This document shows, piece after piece, positions 1 to 9,053 of a stretch of 13,091 bases of DNA. Source of the stretch: Burkholderiales bacterium. Its GTDB lineage: Bacteria > Pseudomonadota > Gammaproteobacteria > Burkholderiales > Casimicrobiaceae. Positions within the stretch are counted from its first letter, which is position 1. Every line of letters starts with the position of its first letter. A program made the position numbers and the translations under genes. The notes beneath the pieces were generated by a model. It made no database searches, was not told the DNA's origin, and saw only the letters and a list, made by a program, of their open reading frames with translations. The stretch is taken from NCBI GenBank assembly GCA_031277445.1, contig JAITMH010000088.1, positions 1 to 13,091 of the forward strand, given 5' to 3'.

Positions 1-354
1 CCGATCGCGCCGGTGCCACTGACCCAGGCCTGGTTTCTTGGGCTGACCAATGTTCGCGGCAATTTGTACAGCGTGATTGATTTTTCGTCGTTCTGCGGTA
101 AAGCGCCGGTGGTTCACAACACGGAAACGCGGTTGATGTTGCTTTCCCGCAGCACCGGAGCGATTAACGCGGCGCTTCTGGTTCAGCAGGTCTATGGATT
201 GCGTAGCGTCAAGGGTTTTGCGCCGACCGGACAGGGAGCGCAGGACAAAACCTGGAATATACAGAACTGGATGGATGCCGAAGGCCATGTCTGGCACGAA
301 GTGGATTTGGGCAAGCTGGCGCAGGATTCCGTGTTTCAGCATATTGGGCGTTGA
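1..354 (+). CDS. pilI: PilI-like CheW adaptor protein, 3' part only
   Basis: This is the C-terminal 117 residues of a CheW-domain protein; the 5' end lies outside the window. The open frame runs from base 1 to the TGA at 352-354. The segment GLTNVRGNLYSVIDF (about residues 15-29 of the visible part) is the typical CheW 'G..N.RG...-V.D' core. It is followed by the usual strands (RLMLLSR, AALLVQQVYGLR) and a C-terminal WHEVDLGKL helix region. CheW adaptors bridge a chemoreceptor and a CheA kinase. Because pilJ and a ChpA/PilL-type kinase follow directly, this is most likely PilI of the Pil-Chp twitching system and not a flagellar CheW. The stop is 53 bases before the pilJ ATG, which suggests co-transcription. 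PilI is usually about 170-180 residues, so roughly a third is missing. The family is secure; the symbol rests on context. Confidence 0.88.
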   Translation, partial: PIAPVPLTQAWFLGLTNVRGNLYSVIDFSSFCGKAPVVHNTETRLMLLSRSTGAINAALLVQQVYGLRSVKGFAPTGQGAQDKTWNIQNWMDAEGHVWHEVDLGKLAQDSVFQHIGR

Positions 355-398
355 TAAAACATTGATTTCTTGATTGATTGACAAGAGAAGGTAGAGGC

Positions 399-403
399 GG
401 AGG
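399..403 (+). promoter_or_regulatory. Ribosome binding site for pilJ
   Basis: GGAGG lies 4 bases before the ATG at 408, inside a longer purine-rich stretch (AGAGAAGG at 384-391 and GAGG at 394-397). It favours the ATG at 408 over the in-frame TTG at 378, which would place this Shine-Dalgarno inside the coding region. Confidence 0.6.
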
Positions 404-407
404 CCGT

Positions 408-2426
408 ATGGCGATTGAGAACCCCTTGGTAAAAAAAGTATCGATTCCGGCCGTACTGGCGAGAGGCTCGGTCGCGTTGCTTATCGTTTTGCTGGCGCTG
501 GCGGCAGTCGGCTTCATGCAGTACCGCGAGATCACACAAGCTGCGCACCATTCGGCCATGGCATCGGATGTGGGCGAGGCGTTAATCGTAATAACCAATG
601 ATTTGGAGCAGTTGACGGCGCGTAGCGGCGGTCAGGTGCTGGTGCGTTTACGCCAGAACGCCCAAAAGGTAGAGCAAGTGCTGACCGCGCTGGTGGAAGG
701 CGAAAGCGCCCGTTTTCAGATACTGAAACCGACATCGGCGCTGGCGATTGACCGGCTTTTGGGGCAGCTTCAGGAAGAATGGCAGCCGATCGGACGCAGC
801 CTGAGCACGTTGCAGTCGCAAAGGGACATGATTGACCGGTTGGACGATGCTTACACGGCGCTGACCGGTTCCAGTGATGGCGCACCTTTTGCGCAGGCGC
901 GGGCTGTCGGCCAGCAGGTCTTGCGCGATGGCGAGCCTGTTGCGCTGGCCGAATTGGCGACGCAGCTTGAGGGAACCGTACAGCGCTTATCGCGTTATGG
1001 CGGCGCTTTTCTGGCCGATGCGCTCGCTGATGAGGCCGTATTGGCAAAACTGAGTGAAGACACGCTTTATTATCGCAGTCTGACAACACGGTTGTTGCGC
1101 GAGCCGGGATTGCGGGCGCAAACCTCGCGTCTCAGGCTGGGAGAATTCCTGGCGGTGGCGGAGCCGTTCGAAATGGCGCTGGATACGACCCTGGCAAACG
1201 CCCGCGACTTTGCGGAATTTCTGGTCGCCAAAGAACGGGTGCGGGTGCAAGCCGACAGAACCGGACTGATTGCCATTGATCTGGCGCATGTTTATTCGAC
1301 GCAAGACTTTTCCCTGACAACGACCGTAACGATTTCCCTTCTGGTGCTGGTGGCGTTCTTGATCCTGCTGTATATGGGGCGGGTGATCGTTCGTGAAACA
1401 CGCTCCCAGATTCGGGGCAGTGAATATGAAAACGTTCGCAATCAGGAAGCGATTTTGTTATTGCTCGATGAAACCTCGCAAATGGCGGAGGGCGACCTGA
1501 CAACGCGGGCGACGGTGAGCGAAGCGATCACCGGCGCAATTGCCGACGCGATGAATTTCACGCTCGATGAAATGTCGTCAGTGATTCGCGGCATCAACCA
1601 GGCTGCCGACCAAGTGACGCAGGAAACCGAGAAAGCGCAGAAAATCTCCGAGCAATTGTATGTGTCGTCACAACATCAAAGCCAGGAAATTCGACGGACG
1701 GCCAGCACGGTGCTGAAAGTGACGCAATCCATCGGTGAAGTCGCGCAGTCGGCAACACAATCGGCGCAAGTGGCGCAGCAATCGCTGGAAGCCGCCGGTA
1801 AAGGCGGCGAAGCGGTGCGCAGCCAGATCGGGAGCATGAGCGATATCCGCACCCAGATTCAGGAAACCGCCAAACGAATCAAGCGTCTTGGCGAATCGTC
1901 GCTGGAAATCGGCGAAATCGTCGGATTGATCTCCGACATTACCGAGCAAACCAACGTGTTGGCGTTAAACGCGGCGATTCAGGCAGCGGCGGCGGGTGAA
2001 GCCGGTCGCGGTTTCGCGGTGGTGGCGGAAGAAGTGCAGCGCCTGGCGGAACGCTCAGGCGAAGCGACCAAGCAGATTGAGGCAATCGTCAAGACGATTC
2101 AGGCCGACACGCAAGATGCCATATCGGCGATGGAGCGCTCGACTTCCGGGGTGGTGGAAGGAACGCGGTTGTCCGAAGAAGCCGGTCAGGCGCTGGCGGA
2201 AATTGAGCGGGTGTCGAATACGTTGGCACAACTGATTCAGGGCATCTCGCAACAAACGCAAGCGCAAGCAAAGTCGGTGGAAGAGGTACGTACCGGTATC
2301 GCCGGTATTCTGACAACGACCGAGGACACCACGCAAGGCACCGAGCAAACGACCATATCCATCGGTCAGTTGGCGCAAGTGGCGGCAGAGTTGCGTGCGG
2401 CGGTGTCCGGCTTCAAGATTGATTAA
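408..2426 (+). CDS. pilJ: Twitching-motility methyl-accepting chemotaxis receptor PilJ
   Basis: A 672-residue membrane chemoreceptor; Pseudomonas PilJ is of similar length. In order it has: a short cytoplasmic N-terminus; membrane helix 1 (about 21-37, rich in L/A/V); a periplasmic alpha-helical PilJ-type sensor region (about 38-305); membrane helix 2 (about 309-325); a HAMP-like connector (about 330-390); and a long cytoplasmic signalling coiled coil. The hairpin tip starts near residue 513 with [12 protein letters not shown], followed by [21 protein letters not shown], the hallmark of MCP signalling domains. Gln/Glu-rich helices on both sides could hold methylation sites. The C-terminus (SGFKID) has no obvious CheR-binding pentapeptide. 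In the Pil-Chp system PilJ senses surface or pilus-related signals and controls the ChpA/PilL kinase through PilI. The adjacent genes support this role. Start chosen at the ATG with the Shine-Dalgarno. Confidence 0.93.
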   Translation: MAIENPLVKKVSIPAVLARGSVALLIVLLALAAVGFMQYREITQAAHHSAMASDVGEALIVITNDLEQLTARSGGQVLVRLRQNAQKVEQVLTALVEGESARFQILKPTSALAIDRLLGQLQEEWQPIGRSLSTLQSQRDMIDRLDDAYTALTGSSDGAPFAQARAVGQQVLRDGEPVALAELATQLEGTVQRLSRYGGAFLADALADEAVLAKLSEDTLYYRSLTTRLLREPGLRAQTSRLRLGEFLAVAEPFEMALDTTLANARDFAEFLVAKERVRVQADRTGLIAIDLAHVYSTQDFSLTTTVTISLLVLVAFLILLYMGRVIVRETRSQIRGSEYENVRNQEAILLLLDETSQMAEGDLTTRATVSEAITGAIADAMNFTLDEMSSVIRGINQAADQVTQETEKAQKISEQLYVSSQHQSQEIRRTASTVLKVTQSIGEVAQSATQSAQVAQQSLEAAGKGGEAVRSQIGSMSDIRTQIQETAKRIKRLGESSLEIGEIVGLISDITEQTNVLALNAAIQAAAAGEAGRGFAVVAEEVQRLAERSGEATKQIEAIVKTIQADTQDAISAMERSTSGVVEGTRLSEEAGQALAEIERVSNTLAQLIQGISQQTQAQAKSVEEVRTGIAGILTTTEDTTQGTEQTTISIGQLAQVAAELRAAVSGFKID

Positions 2427-2518
2427 GCGGTAACGTGTTCAGGTGACAGCGCGATCGTCACACCGTATTGATAGGAAACCGGACAGCAGGTTGTTGCGGA
2501 AAAGCGGCTTACTATAAA

Positions 2519-2523
2519 AGGAG
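2519..2523 (+). promoter_or_regulatory. Ribosome binding site deciding the GTG start of pilL
   Basis: AGGAG stands 9 bases before a GTG codon at 2533-2535. No ATG with a comparable site lies nearby, so pilL is read as starting with GTG. The rest of the 106-base pilJ-pilL gap (2427-2532) shows only a weak 5-bp inverted repeat (GTGAC 2443-2447, GTCAC 2457-2461) and no convincing terminator. Confidence 0.65.
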
Positions 2524-2532
2524 AATCCCCCA

Positions 2533-5500
2533 GTGGTCACTGACGTCAATCCTGAATTTGATATCGGTCCATTGTCCTGGGTACAGGGCGAGATCGATCA
2601 GAGTCTTATTCGTGCGCTGGAATCGTTAGAAGCCTTCGATCCCGCCTCAGGTGATGCTTCGCCGCTGCAACGGGCGCGGACGCATTTCCGTCAGGCCGCC
2701 GGCGCCATTCACATGGTGGGGCTGGATGCGCTGCAAGCCTATACCGACGAAATCGAACAGCAACTGGAGCGCCTGGGCAACAGCCTCTCAAAGCCGGAAG
2801 CGAGTGCTACCGCCGCGCTCATTGTTCGCGCCTGCCGCAAATTACAAAATTTCCTGGCGGAGCTTGTACACGGCGCACCGCTGGTGCCGTTCAGTCTGTA
2901 CGCCGAATATGAAGCGATGCAGCGTTCGCGTGGCGTGAAAATCAGCCACCCTGCCGATTTGTTCTGCCCTGACTTGTCGATCAGACGCAGCGATGATGGC
3001 CCGCGACACGTCGTTCAACCCGCGCAATTCCCGTCTTTCCTGATCAAGGAACGGCGTTTGTACGAGCGGGGATTGCTGGCCTGGCTGCGCGGCGACATCA
3101 AGGGCGCCGAAGCGATGCGCGAGGCTGCGGAAAACATTGAGGTGGTGACGCCGCAGCAAACGGTGCGCACCTTCTGGTGGATGGCGACCGCGTTGTTCGA
3201 CTCGGTGCGGGAACAGGCCGTGGCCGACACGTTTTTGCTGAAACATCTGCTGGCTCGAATCGACTTGCAAATCCGGCGCCTGATTGATGGCGGCGGCAGT
3301 GTGGCCGAACGGCTGCAACGGGAAACCTTGTATTTTCTGGCCATCAGTGCGCCGGTCAGCGAACGCATCCGTCAGGTGCAAGAACATTACCGGCTGAAAG
3401 CGTTGCTGCCGGCAGGCGAGACAGGCGACGGTCCGGCTGTCGATACGCTCACGACGTTACGAACGACGCGGGAAGTACAAGGATTGGCGGCAGAAGCCAA
3501 GAACCTTTGGCAGCGTTTGATGAGCGGCCAGATCGACCAGTACCCGAAATTCCGCGACAGTTTGCAGACGCTGCGCGACAAAGCCACCCAGTCAACCTAT
3601 CCTGAAATGCAATCGCTGTTTGCAAGCCTGCTCAAAGGCAGCGATCTGTTGACCGTGCAAGACATCCCCGAACCGGTGGCGATGGAATACGCAATGGCGC
3701 TGCTGTTTGCCGAAGATGTCTTCTCGCAGCAAGGGGCGCCGATTACGGGTCTTTCGAAAAACGCCCAGATAATAGGCGCACGGGTAAGCGCGGCATTGGC
3801 CAACCGGTCATTACCGGCATTGGATGTCCCGGCGCTGGCCGCACTGTCGGAGCGTGCGCAGAACCGCCTGTTGCTGGCGCAAGTGGCGCTGGACATTCAG
3901 GCCAACCTGCGACACATGGAGCAGGAACTCGATACGTTTTTCCGCGACAACAGCAAGCGCGAAGGGCTGAAAGGGCTGGCCAAGGATGGCTGGGAAATCA
4001 GCGGCGCACTGCGCATTCTGGGGCTGGACAACGCTGATCGTCTGTTGTCGGCGTGCATGACGCAAATCACGCATTACACCGAACCCGAGACGGCTCTTGA
4101 TCATAAAGATTTTGAATTGCTGGCAGAGTCGCTATCCGCGCTGGGCTTTTACATCGAAGCGCTTGAACAACAGCGCCCGCAGCGCGAAGAATTGATCCTG
4201 CCGTTGCTGGAGCGCCAACAGGAAAGGCAGCGGCAGTTGGGGGAGATGCTGGCCGCGCCGGCAGCGGCAGACGCTGACGCGGCACAACAGCAGCAAATCG
4301 CACCTGAAGCAGAAATCATCCCCGCAGAGAAGATCGTAGCGGAGCCTGCGCCGTCACTGTCGATAGAAGCCTCCGTTGAAAGGGATATTTCGCGGTTGCA
4401 AGTGCTTGCCCAGCAACTGCGGCTAAACCCGCAGGCGGGTGTGCTGCGACGGAATATCGAAAAGATCATCCTGACGCTCGGTGACGACGCCAAACTGGTT
4501 GGCAATGCGGTATTGGCCGATAAAGTCAAGGTGATTCGTGAGCAAATAAAAGCGGACTCCTTTGCTGAAATTCCGGCACTGCTGTCGGCGTTGTCCGAAA
4601 CCGCCCCTACTATCGCCGCGCCGTCAGCGGAAACGCAACGGTTGATGCAGGTTGACGCCAGTGAACTTGATGCCGAATTGCTCGATATCTATTTGCGGGA
4701 AGCGATTGAAGTGCTCGACAATGTTCATGAACATCGCACCCTGCTGGCCAAACACCCGAACGACCACGAAGCGTTGCGCACCGTTCGCCGGGCGTTTCAT
4801 ACGCTGAAAGGTTCGGGACGGATGGTCGGGCTGGCCGAGTTGGGAGAACTGGCCTACGATGTCGAAAAAATTCACAACCAACTGCTTGAAAAAGGTTATC
4901 CGGCAACGCCTGCCGTGCTGGCGATGATTGATGTGGCGGAGCATGAGTTCCGTCATTGGGTGGAAGCGCTCATCAAAAACAAGACGGTCGGCCCGGATCC
5001 CTCCGAGCTTTACACGGCCATCAATACAGTCGCGCATGAACTTGATGAGTCAGCAGCGCCGCTGCCTGCGCCACCGGACAATGCACCGAACGATGCGCTG
5101 GGCAATGAAATGGCGCAAAAAAAAAACCTGCTCGCAGCCGCCCTGAAAAGCGCGGCCGAAGCGGCAGCGGCCACAGAACCTGAGAGCGCCGCAGAAACCG
5201 CAGTAGAAACCGTATCGGAGCAAGAAGAACCGAAATCGGAAGAACCGGAACCGGAAAAGCCGGAAACAAGCTGGGAAACGTGGGAACTTTCGCCTCCGTT
5301 GCCTGAGGCGACGCCGGAACCCGAAGCCATCACGGAAGAAGAAATGGAACCTTCCGCTGAATCTTCCGACGAATCTTCCGCCGAATCTTTCACTGATCTC
5401 TCTGCCGAATCTTCCGACGAGCCTTCCGACGAACCTCCCCCTGCCCCCGCTGTCGCCGAAAAACCCGATACGGAAACAAGCGCAACGCACCAGGACGATC

Positions 5501-8500
5501 AGGACGAGATTTCACTTGAAATCAATATTGCATCGTTCAAGAAAGCGCCCGATGATGCGCGTCGTCAAGCCAAACCGGTTGCGGCAATAGAACGTTCCGA
5601 CGGTTCCATTTCTCTGCAAATTGATTGGGCGAAGCTAAGAAGCAAACCGGCGGAAGAAAAAGCGAAACCGGCTGACGAAGCCATTCCCGTTTTGCAAGAG
5701 GTTGTTACGCTTCCACCGGAAATGCCCGAAACGGAAATCACCGCTGCGGTCGCAGCAGAGCCTCTCAGCGAGGAAACGGCGCCGGTGACCATCGCCAAAA
5801 AAGAAGTTCGAATCGGCGAAGTCGTGCTGTCGAAAGTGTTGTTCGATTTATTTACCGAAGAAAACGAACAACATTGGCACACACTGAATCATGAACAAGG
5901 TTTGATGCAGCTTGAAACACCGTGCATGCCGTCTCCGGCGATGGTTCGCGCTGCGCACACACTGGCCGGAGCGCATCTGGCCGTTGGTTTTCCCGAAGTC
6001 GCCAAAGTTGCCAAAGCGCTGGAGTTGCTGCTGATCGCCGTTGGGGAATGTGGGCGGCAGGGAGAAACGGTCACGTCAAAAACCGTTCCGATAACCGCGC
6101 GAGCTATTGCCGGTTTGCGATTGTTTATTGACCGGATTCGCCAGCGTCAGACGTTCGCCCCGGCTGAATTGCGGGAAGCTGACGCCATTGAAACGGAAAT
6201 CGAGGCTTTACGAAAACAAATCGTCGCCGTTCTGGCCAATGCCCGCGCCGAAGCGAAAAAAGCGCAGGAAACACTAGGCGAAAGTCCCGTTGCAGCCACA
6301 ACCGCAACCGAACAAGCGCCGCCGCTGCCGGAAAAACCTCTGGAAAAACTTCCGGAAGCGCCCGCAACAACGCCAACCGCAACGCCAACCATGGCGCCAA
6401 CACCGAGCATAGAACTGCCAGTGTTGCCCGCGTCGTTGATGGTGACAAAACCGGCAGAAGAAAGTGACGCGGATGTCAGCGTCGAATTGTTGTCGCTGAA
6501 TGATGAAATTGATGCGCAACTTTTGCCGCTCTTCCTCGAAGAGGGAAGCGAATTGTATTTGCAAGCCGGTGAGTTGTTACGGCGTTTGCGGCAGTTGCCT
6601 GAAGACAGCGAACTCCAACTTAAACTGAAGCGCAATTTGCACACCTTCAAAGGAAGCGCCCGAATGGTTGGCGCCATGCGTCTGGGCGAGCTGGCGCATC
6701 GGATGGAAACCTATCTGGTCGAAGGCACCGGAACGGGCGAAGCGTATTTTGAGGCGCTGGAAACCAACCTTGACCGGGTCGGCTATGTCTTTGATCGTTT
6801 GCGTGCCGGTGATGTCAATGTGGCATTGCCCTGGTTGACGGATCAAAAAGAAGACGAAAGCGCCGATGAAGACGCCGAAGAACTTGCTCCGGTGGCCGCG
6901 AAAACGGAAGTGACCGCGCCGACAACATCATGGCAACCGACATCACAACTGGCAGCGCAGTTGGCAACGCATTTTGCGAAACAACCCGCAGCGCCACCGC
7001 CAGCGCTGGTGACGCCGGTGTCCGAAGAAGGGCAACTGCGCGTCTCCGCAGCGAAGATTGATCGTCTGGTCAATGAAGCGGGCGAAATCATCATCGCCCG
7101 AACACGCGCCGAAGGCGAGTTGCGCGGTCTCAAGAGCGACCTGCTGGAATTGACCAACAGCGTTATTCGCTTGCGCAACCACGTTCGGATCATCGAAATC
7201 GAAGCAGAATCGCAAATTCAGGCGCAACTGGAACAAATGCAGAACGTTCAGGGAGAGTTCGATCCGCTTGAGTTTGACCGCTATACACGGCTGCAAGAAT
7301 TGACGCGCTCCATTGCCGAAGGGGTCAACGACGTATCGACCGTTCAGCAAACGCTGCTGGCGCATCTGGACACGGCGAACATCGCGTTATTGTCGCAAGC
7401 CAGAGTCTCACGCGATGTGCAACAAGCGTTGTTTTCCGTGCGGACCGTTCCGTTCTCCAGCGTCACGGAACGGCTGTACCGTATTTTGCGGATGTTGTCG
7501 AAGGAACTGCAAAAACGCGCCAACCTTGAAATCGAGGGTACGCACCATGGGCTGGACAGAGCGGTGCTGGAAAAACTGGTCGGACCGCTCGAACATTTAT
7601 TGCGTAACGCACTCGCTCACGGCATCGAACCACCGGAAGCGCGACGCGCCGCCGGCAAGCCGGAAAGAGGAGAAATCACCATTGCCGTTCGTCAGATCGG
7701 CAATGAAATCGTGATCGCGTTTTCCGACGATGGCGTAGGTCTCGATCCAAAAGAGCTTCGGAAAGCAGGCATTGAAAAAGGCTTTTTGAACAAAGATGAA
7801 ACCGTCAGCGACGCCAAATTGCTTGAGCTGATCCTGGAGCCAGGATTTACCACCTCGAAAAAAGTCACGCAAGTGTCGGGGCGCGGACTCGGCACTGACA
7901 TCGTTCGCAATGAAGTGATCTCATTGGGAGGTCGCGTCGAAGTATCAAGCGTTCCAGGAAGCGGAACAACATTCACACTGTACCTGCCTTTGACCGTTGC
8001 GGTAGCGCAAACCGTCCTGATCCGAGGTACCCAGAACCGCAGTTGGGCGATTCCGGTAATGATGGTCGAACAAGTTGAACACGTCACCGAAAAAGCGCTG
8101 TCCAAAATGTACGAAGCCGGCGAAGTCGAACGTCGCGGTCAACAGTATCCGTTCTACTACTTCGACCGGCTGGTCGAACGCGGCGATACCGTACCGGAAA
8201 TTCGGCGTTACAACGCGGTGGTCTTCCTGCGCACAATGCAAGGGCAAGTAGCGATCCACGTCGATCACATGATCGGCAATCAGGAAGTGGTGATCAAAAA
8301 CGCCGGCACGCAACTGGCGCGTGTCACCGGCCTGTCGAGCGCCACCATTCTCGGCGATGGCGAAATCGTCCTGATCGTCAATCCGATCCAGTTGTCGCAA
8401 CGCTCACACATTCCGCCGTTAGTGGCCGAATCGACCGCGCAAAAACAGAAACTCGAAGAAGTTGCCGCTCCGTTGGTGCTGATCGTCGATGACTCCCTGA

Positions 8501-8844
8501 CCATCCGCAAAGTGACCTCGCGCCTGATGGTGCGGGAAGGCTATGCCGTAGAAACCGCCCGGGATGGCTTTGACGCGCTGCAAGCAGTCAACGAACGGCG
8601 ACCCGACATCATTCTTCTTGACATCGAAATGCCGAAGATGGACGGGTTTGAATTTGCCAAACTGATGAAGGGCGATGCCAAAACCCGCGACATTCCGATC
8701 ATCATGATCACCTCGCGCACCGCCGACAAACATCGGACGCGGGCGCAGGAACTCGGCGTCGATGCGTATCTCGGCAAACCGTACCAGGAAGAAGAATTGC
8801 TGGAAACCATCCGAAAATCGCTGTCCCCGACAACCGTACACTGA
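2533..8844 (+). CDS. pilL: Multi-Hpt CheA-type hybrid histidine kinase/response regulator (PilL/ChpA)
   Basis: A 2103-residue cytoplasmic kinase of the twitching chemosensory system (P. aeruginosa ChpA is larger, about 2470). Order: Hpt-like domain without the phospho-His (R53 at that site); a helical region; a second His-less Hpt-like domain (W487); an Hpt with H756 in FHTLKGSGRMVG; an acidic Glu/Ser/Pro linker (about 840-1085); an Hpt-like domain with H1142 in AHTLAGAH; a Pro/Thr-rich linker; an Hpt with H1370 in LHTFKGSARMVG; the CheA dimerisation region (from about 1500); the HATPase (N box N1692, DDGVG 1732-1736, GRGLG 1783-1787); a CheW-like domain (about 1825-1965); and a C-terminal receiver (D1986/D1987, phospho-acceptor D2030, T2060, K2082). 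All core kinase and receiver residues are present. It should autophosphorylate and feed PilG/PilH-type regulators of pilus motors. The linkers contain an A10 run and a 12-bp repeat. Confidence 0.95.
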   Translation: MVTDVNPEFDIGPLSWVQGEIDQSLIRALESLEAFDPASGDASPLQRARTHFRQAAGAIHMVGLDALQAYTDEIEQQLERLGNSLSKPEASATAALIVRACRKLQNFLAELVHGAPLVPFSLYAEYEAMQRSRGVKISHPADLFCPDLSIRRSDDGPRHVVQPAQFPSFLIKERRLYERGLLAWLRGDIKGAEAMREAAENIEVVTPQQTVRTFWWMATALFDSVREQAVADTFLLKHLLARIDLQIRRLIDGGGSVAERLQRETLYFLAISAPVSERIRQVQEHYRLKALLPAGETGDGPAVDTLTTLRTTREVQGLAAEAKNLWQRLMSGQIDQYPKFRDSLQTLRDKATQSTYPEMQSLFASLLKGSDLLTVQDIPEPVAMEYAMALLFAEDVFSQQGAPITGLSKNAQIIGARVSAALANRSLPALDVPALAALSERAQNRLLLAQVALDIQANLRHMEQELDTFFRDNSKREGLKGLAKDGWEISGALRILGLDNADRLLSACMTQITHYTEPETALDHKDFELLAESLSALGFYIEALEQQRPQREELILPLLERQQERQRQLGEMLAAPAAADADAAQQQQIAPEAEIIPAEKIVAEPAPSLSIEASVERDISRLQVLAQQLRLNPQAGVLRRNIEKIILTLGDDAKLVGNAVLADKVKVIREQIKADSFAEIPALLSALSETAPTIAAPSAETQRLMQVDASELDAELLDIYLREAIEVLDNVHEHRTLLAKHPNDHEALRTVRRAFHTLKGSGRMVGLAELGELAYDVEKIHNQLLEKGYPATPAVLAMIDVAEHEFRHWVEALIKNKTVGPDPSELYTAINTVAHELDESAAPLPAPPDNAPNDALGNEMAQKKNLLAAALKSAAEAAAATEPESAAETAVETVSEQEEPKSEEPEPEKPETSWETWELSPPLPEATPEPEAITEEEMEPSAESSDESSAESFTDLSAESSDEPSDEPPPAPAVAEKPDTETSATHQDDQDEISLEINIASFKKAPDDARRQAKPVAAIERSDGSISLQIDWAKLRSKPAEEKAKPADEAIPVLQEVVTLPPEMPETEITAAVAAEPLSEETAPVTIAKKEVRIGEVVLSKVLFDLFTEENEQHWHTLNHEQGLMQLETPCMPSPAMVRAAHTLAGAHLAVGFPEVAKVAKALELLLIAVGECGRQGETVTSKTVPITARAIAGLRLFIDRIRQRQTFAPAELREADAIETEIEALRKQIVAVLANARAEAKKAQETLGESPVAATTATEQAPPLPEKPLEKLPEAPATTPTATPTMAPTPSIELPVLPASLMVTKPAEESDADVSVELLSLNDEIDAQLLPLFLEEGSELYLQAGELLRRLRQLPEDSELQLKLKRNLHTFKGSARMVGAMRLGELAHRMETYLVEGTGTGEAYFEALETNLDRVGYVFDRLRAGDVNVALPWLTDQKEDESADEDAEELAPVAAKTEVTAPTTSWQPTSQLAAQLATHFAKQPAAPPPALVTPVSEEGQLRVSAAKIDRLVNEAGEIIIARTRAEGELRGLKSDLLELTNSVIRLRNHVRIIEIEAESQIQAQLEQMQNVQGEFDPLEFDRYTRLQELTRSIAEGVNDVSTVQQTLLAHLDTANIALLSQARVSRDVQQALFSVRTVPFSSVTERLYRILRMLSKELQKRANLEIEGTHHGLDRAVLEKLVGPLEHLLRNALAHGIEPPEARRAAGKPERGEITIAVRQIGNEIVIAFSDDGVGLDPKELRKAGIEKGFLNKDETVSDAKLLELILEPGFTTSKKVTQVSGRGLGTDIVRNEVISLGGRVEVSSVPGSGTTFTLYLPLTVAVAQTVLIRGTQNRSWAIPVMMVEQVEHVTEKALSKMYEAGEVERRGQQYPFYYFDRLVERGDTVPEIRRYNAVVFLRTMQGQVAIHVDHMIGNQEVVIKNAGTQLARVTGLSSATILGDGEIVLIVNPIQLSQRSHIPPLVAESTAQKQKLEEVAAPLVLIVDDSLTIRKVTSRLMVREGYAVETARDGFDALQAVNERRPDIILLDIEMPKMDGFEFAKLMKGDAKTRDIPIIMITSRTADKHRTRAQELGVDAYLGKPYQEEELLETIRKSLSPTTVH
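5117..5126 (+). repeat. A10 homopolymer inside pilL
   Basis: Ten consecutive A in frame (codons caa-aaa-aaa-aac, Q-K-K-N), at the start of the acidic linker after the H756 Hpt domain. Loss of one A moves reading to a TGA at 5144-5146; gain of one A moves it to a TGA at 5181-5183. Either change would end the protein near residue 870-885, with the H756 Hpt kept and the kinase core lost. Confidence 0.95.
5356..5439 (+). repeat. 12-bp in-frame coding minisatellite in the pilL linker
   Basis: Seven consecutive 12-base units related to G(C/A)(C/T)GAATCTTCC encode a degenerate (A/D)-E-S-S tetrapeptide (residues 942-969: AESS, DESS, AESF, TDLS, AESS, DEPS, DEPP). Units 1, 2 and 5 are nearly identical; units 4 and 7 are the most diverged. 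A unit length divisible by three means copy changes would only lengthen or shorten the linker between Hpt domains. Confidence 0.85.
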
Positions 8845-8846
8845 AG

Positions 8847-9011
8847 TCAGGCATCAGGCATCAGGCATCAGGCATCAGGTATCAGGTATCAGGTATCAGG
8901 TATCAGGTATCAGGTATCAGGTATCAGGTATCAGGTATCAGGTATCAGGTATCAGGTATCAGGTATCAGGTATCAGATATCAGATATCAGATATCAGATA
9001 TCAGATATCAG
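8847..9011 (+). repeat. Heptanucleotide tandem array, 23 full units
   Basis: The array holds three successive unit types: TCAGGCA x4 (8847-8874), TCAGGTA x14 (8875-8972) and TCAGATA x5 (8973-9007), followed by a partial unit. It starts 2 bases after the pilL stop codon. There are no spacers, so it is a simple tandem repeat and not CRISPR. Each unit type differs from the previous by one transition. The TCAGATA block contains the palindrome GATATC across each unit junction. No + strand frame has a stop in it, while the - strand meets TGA in every frame. Related degenerate heptamers occur at 11501-11543 (reverse orientation) and 13066-13091. Confidence 0.98.
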
Positions 9012-9053
9012 AAAAGTATTTCACGCGAAGGCGCAAAGACGCGAGGAAAAAAG

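Noticed and set aside
378..407. TTG start for pilJ giving 682 residues
   Set aside because: The ATG at 408 has a GGAGG site just before it, and the added residues (REGRGGGR) are simply the translated Shine-Dalgarno region.
2491..2518. Promoter-like TTGTTG, 16 bases, TATAAA before pilL
   Set aside because: The TATAAA runs straight into the ribosome binding site, so a transcript from it would start about at the GTG and lack that site. pilL is more likely co-transcribed with pilJ.
4610..5490. Several - strand reading frames of 80-146 codons antisense to pilL
   Set aside because: They have arginine- or phenylalanine-rich, low-complexity compositions mirroring the Glu/Ala/Ser coding of pilL, with no recognisable domain, and overlap each other.
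8847..9011. Possible CRISPR array
   Set aside because: Units are 7 bases, directly abutting, with no spacers and no cas genes nearby.
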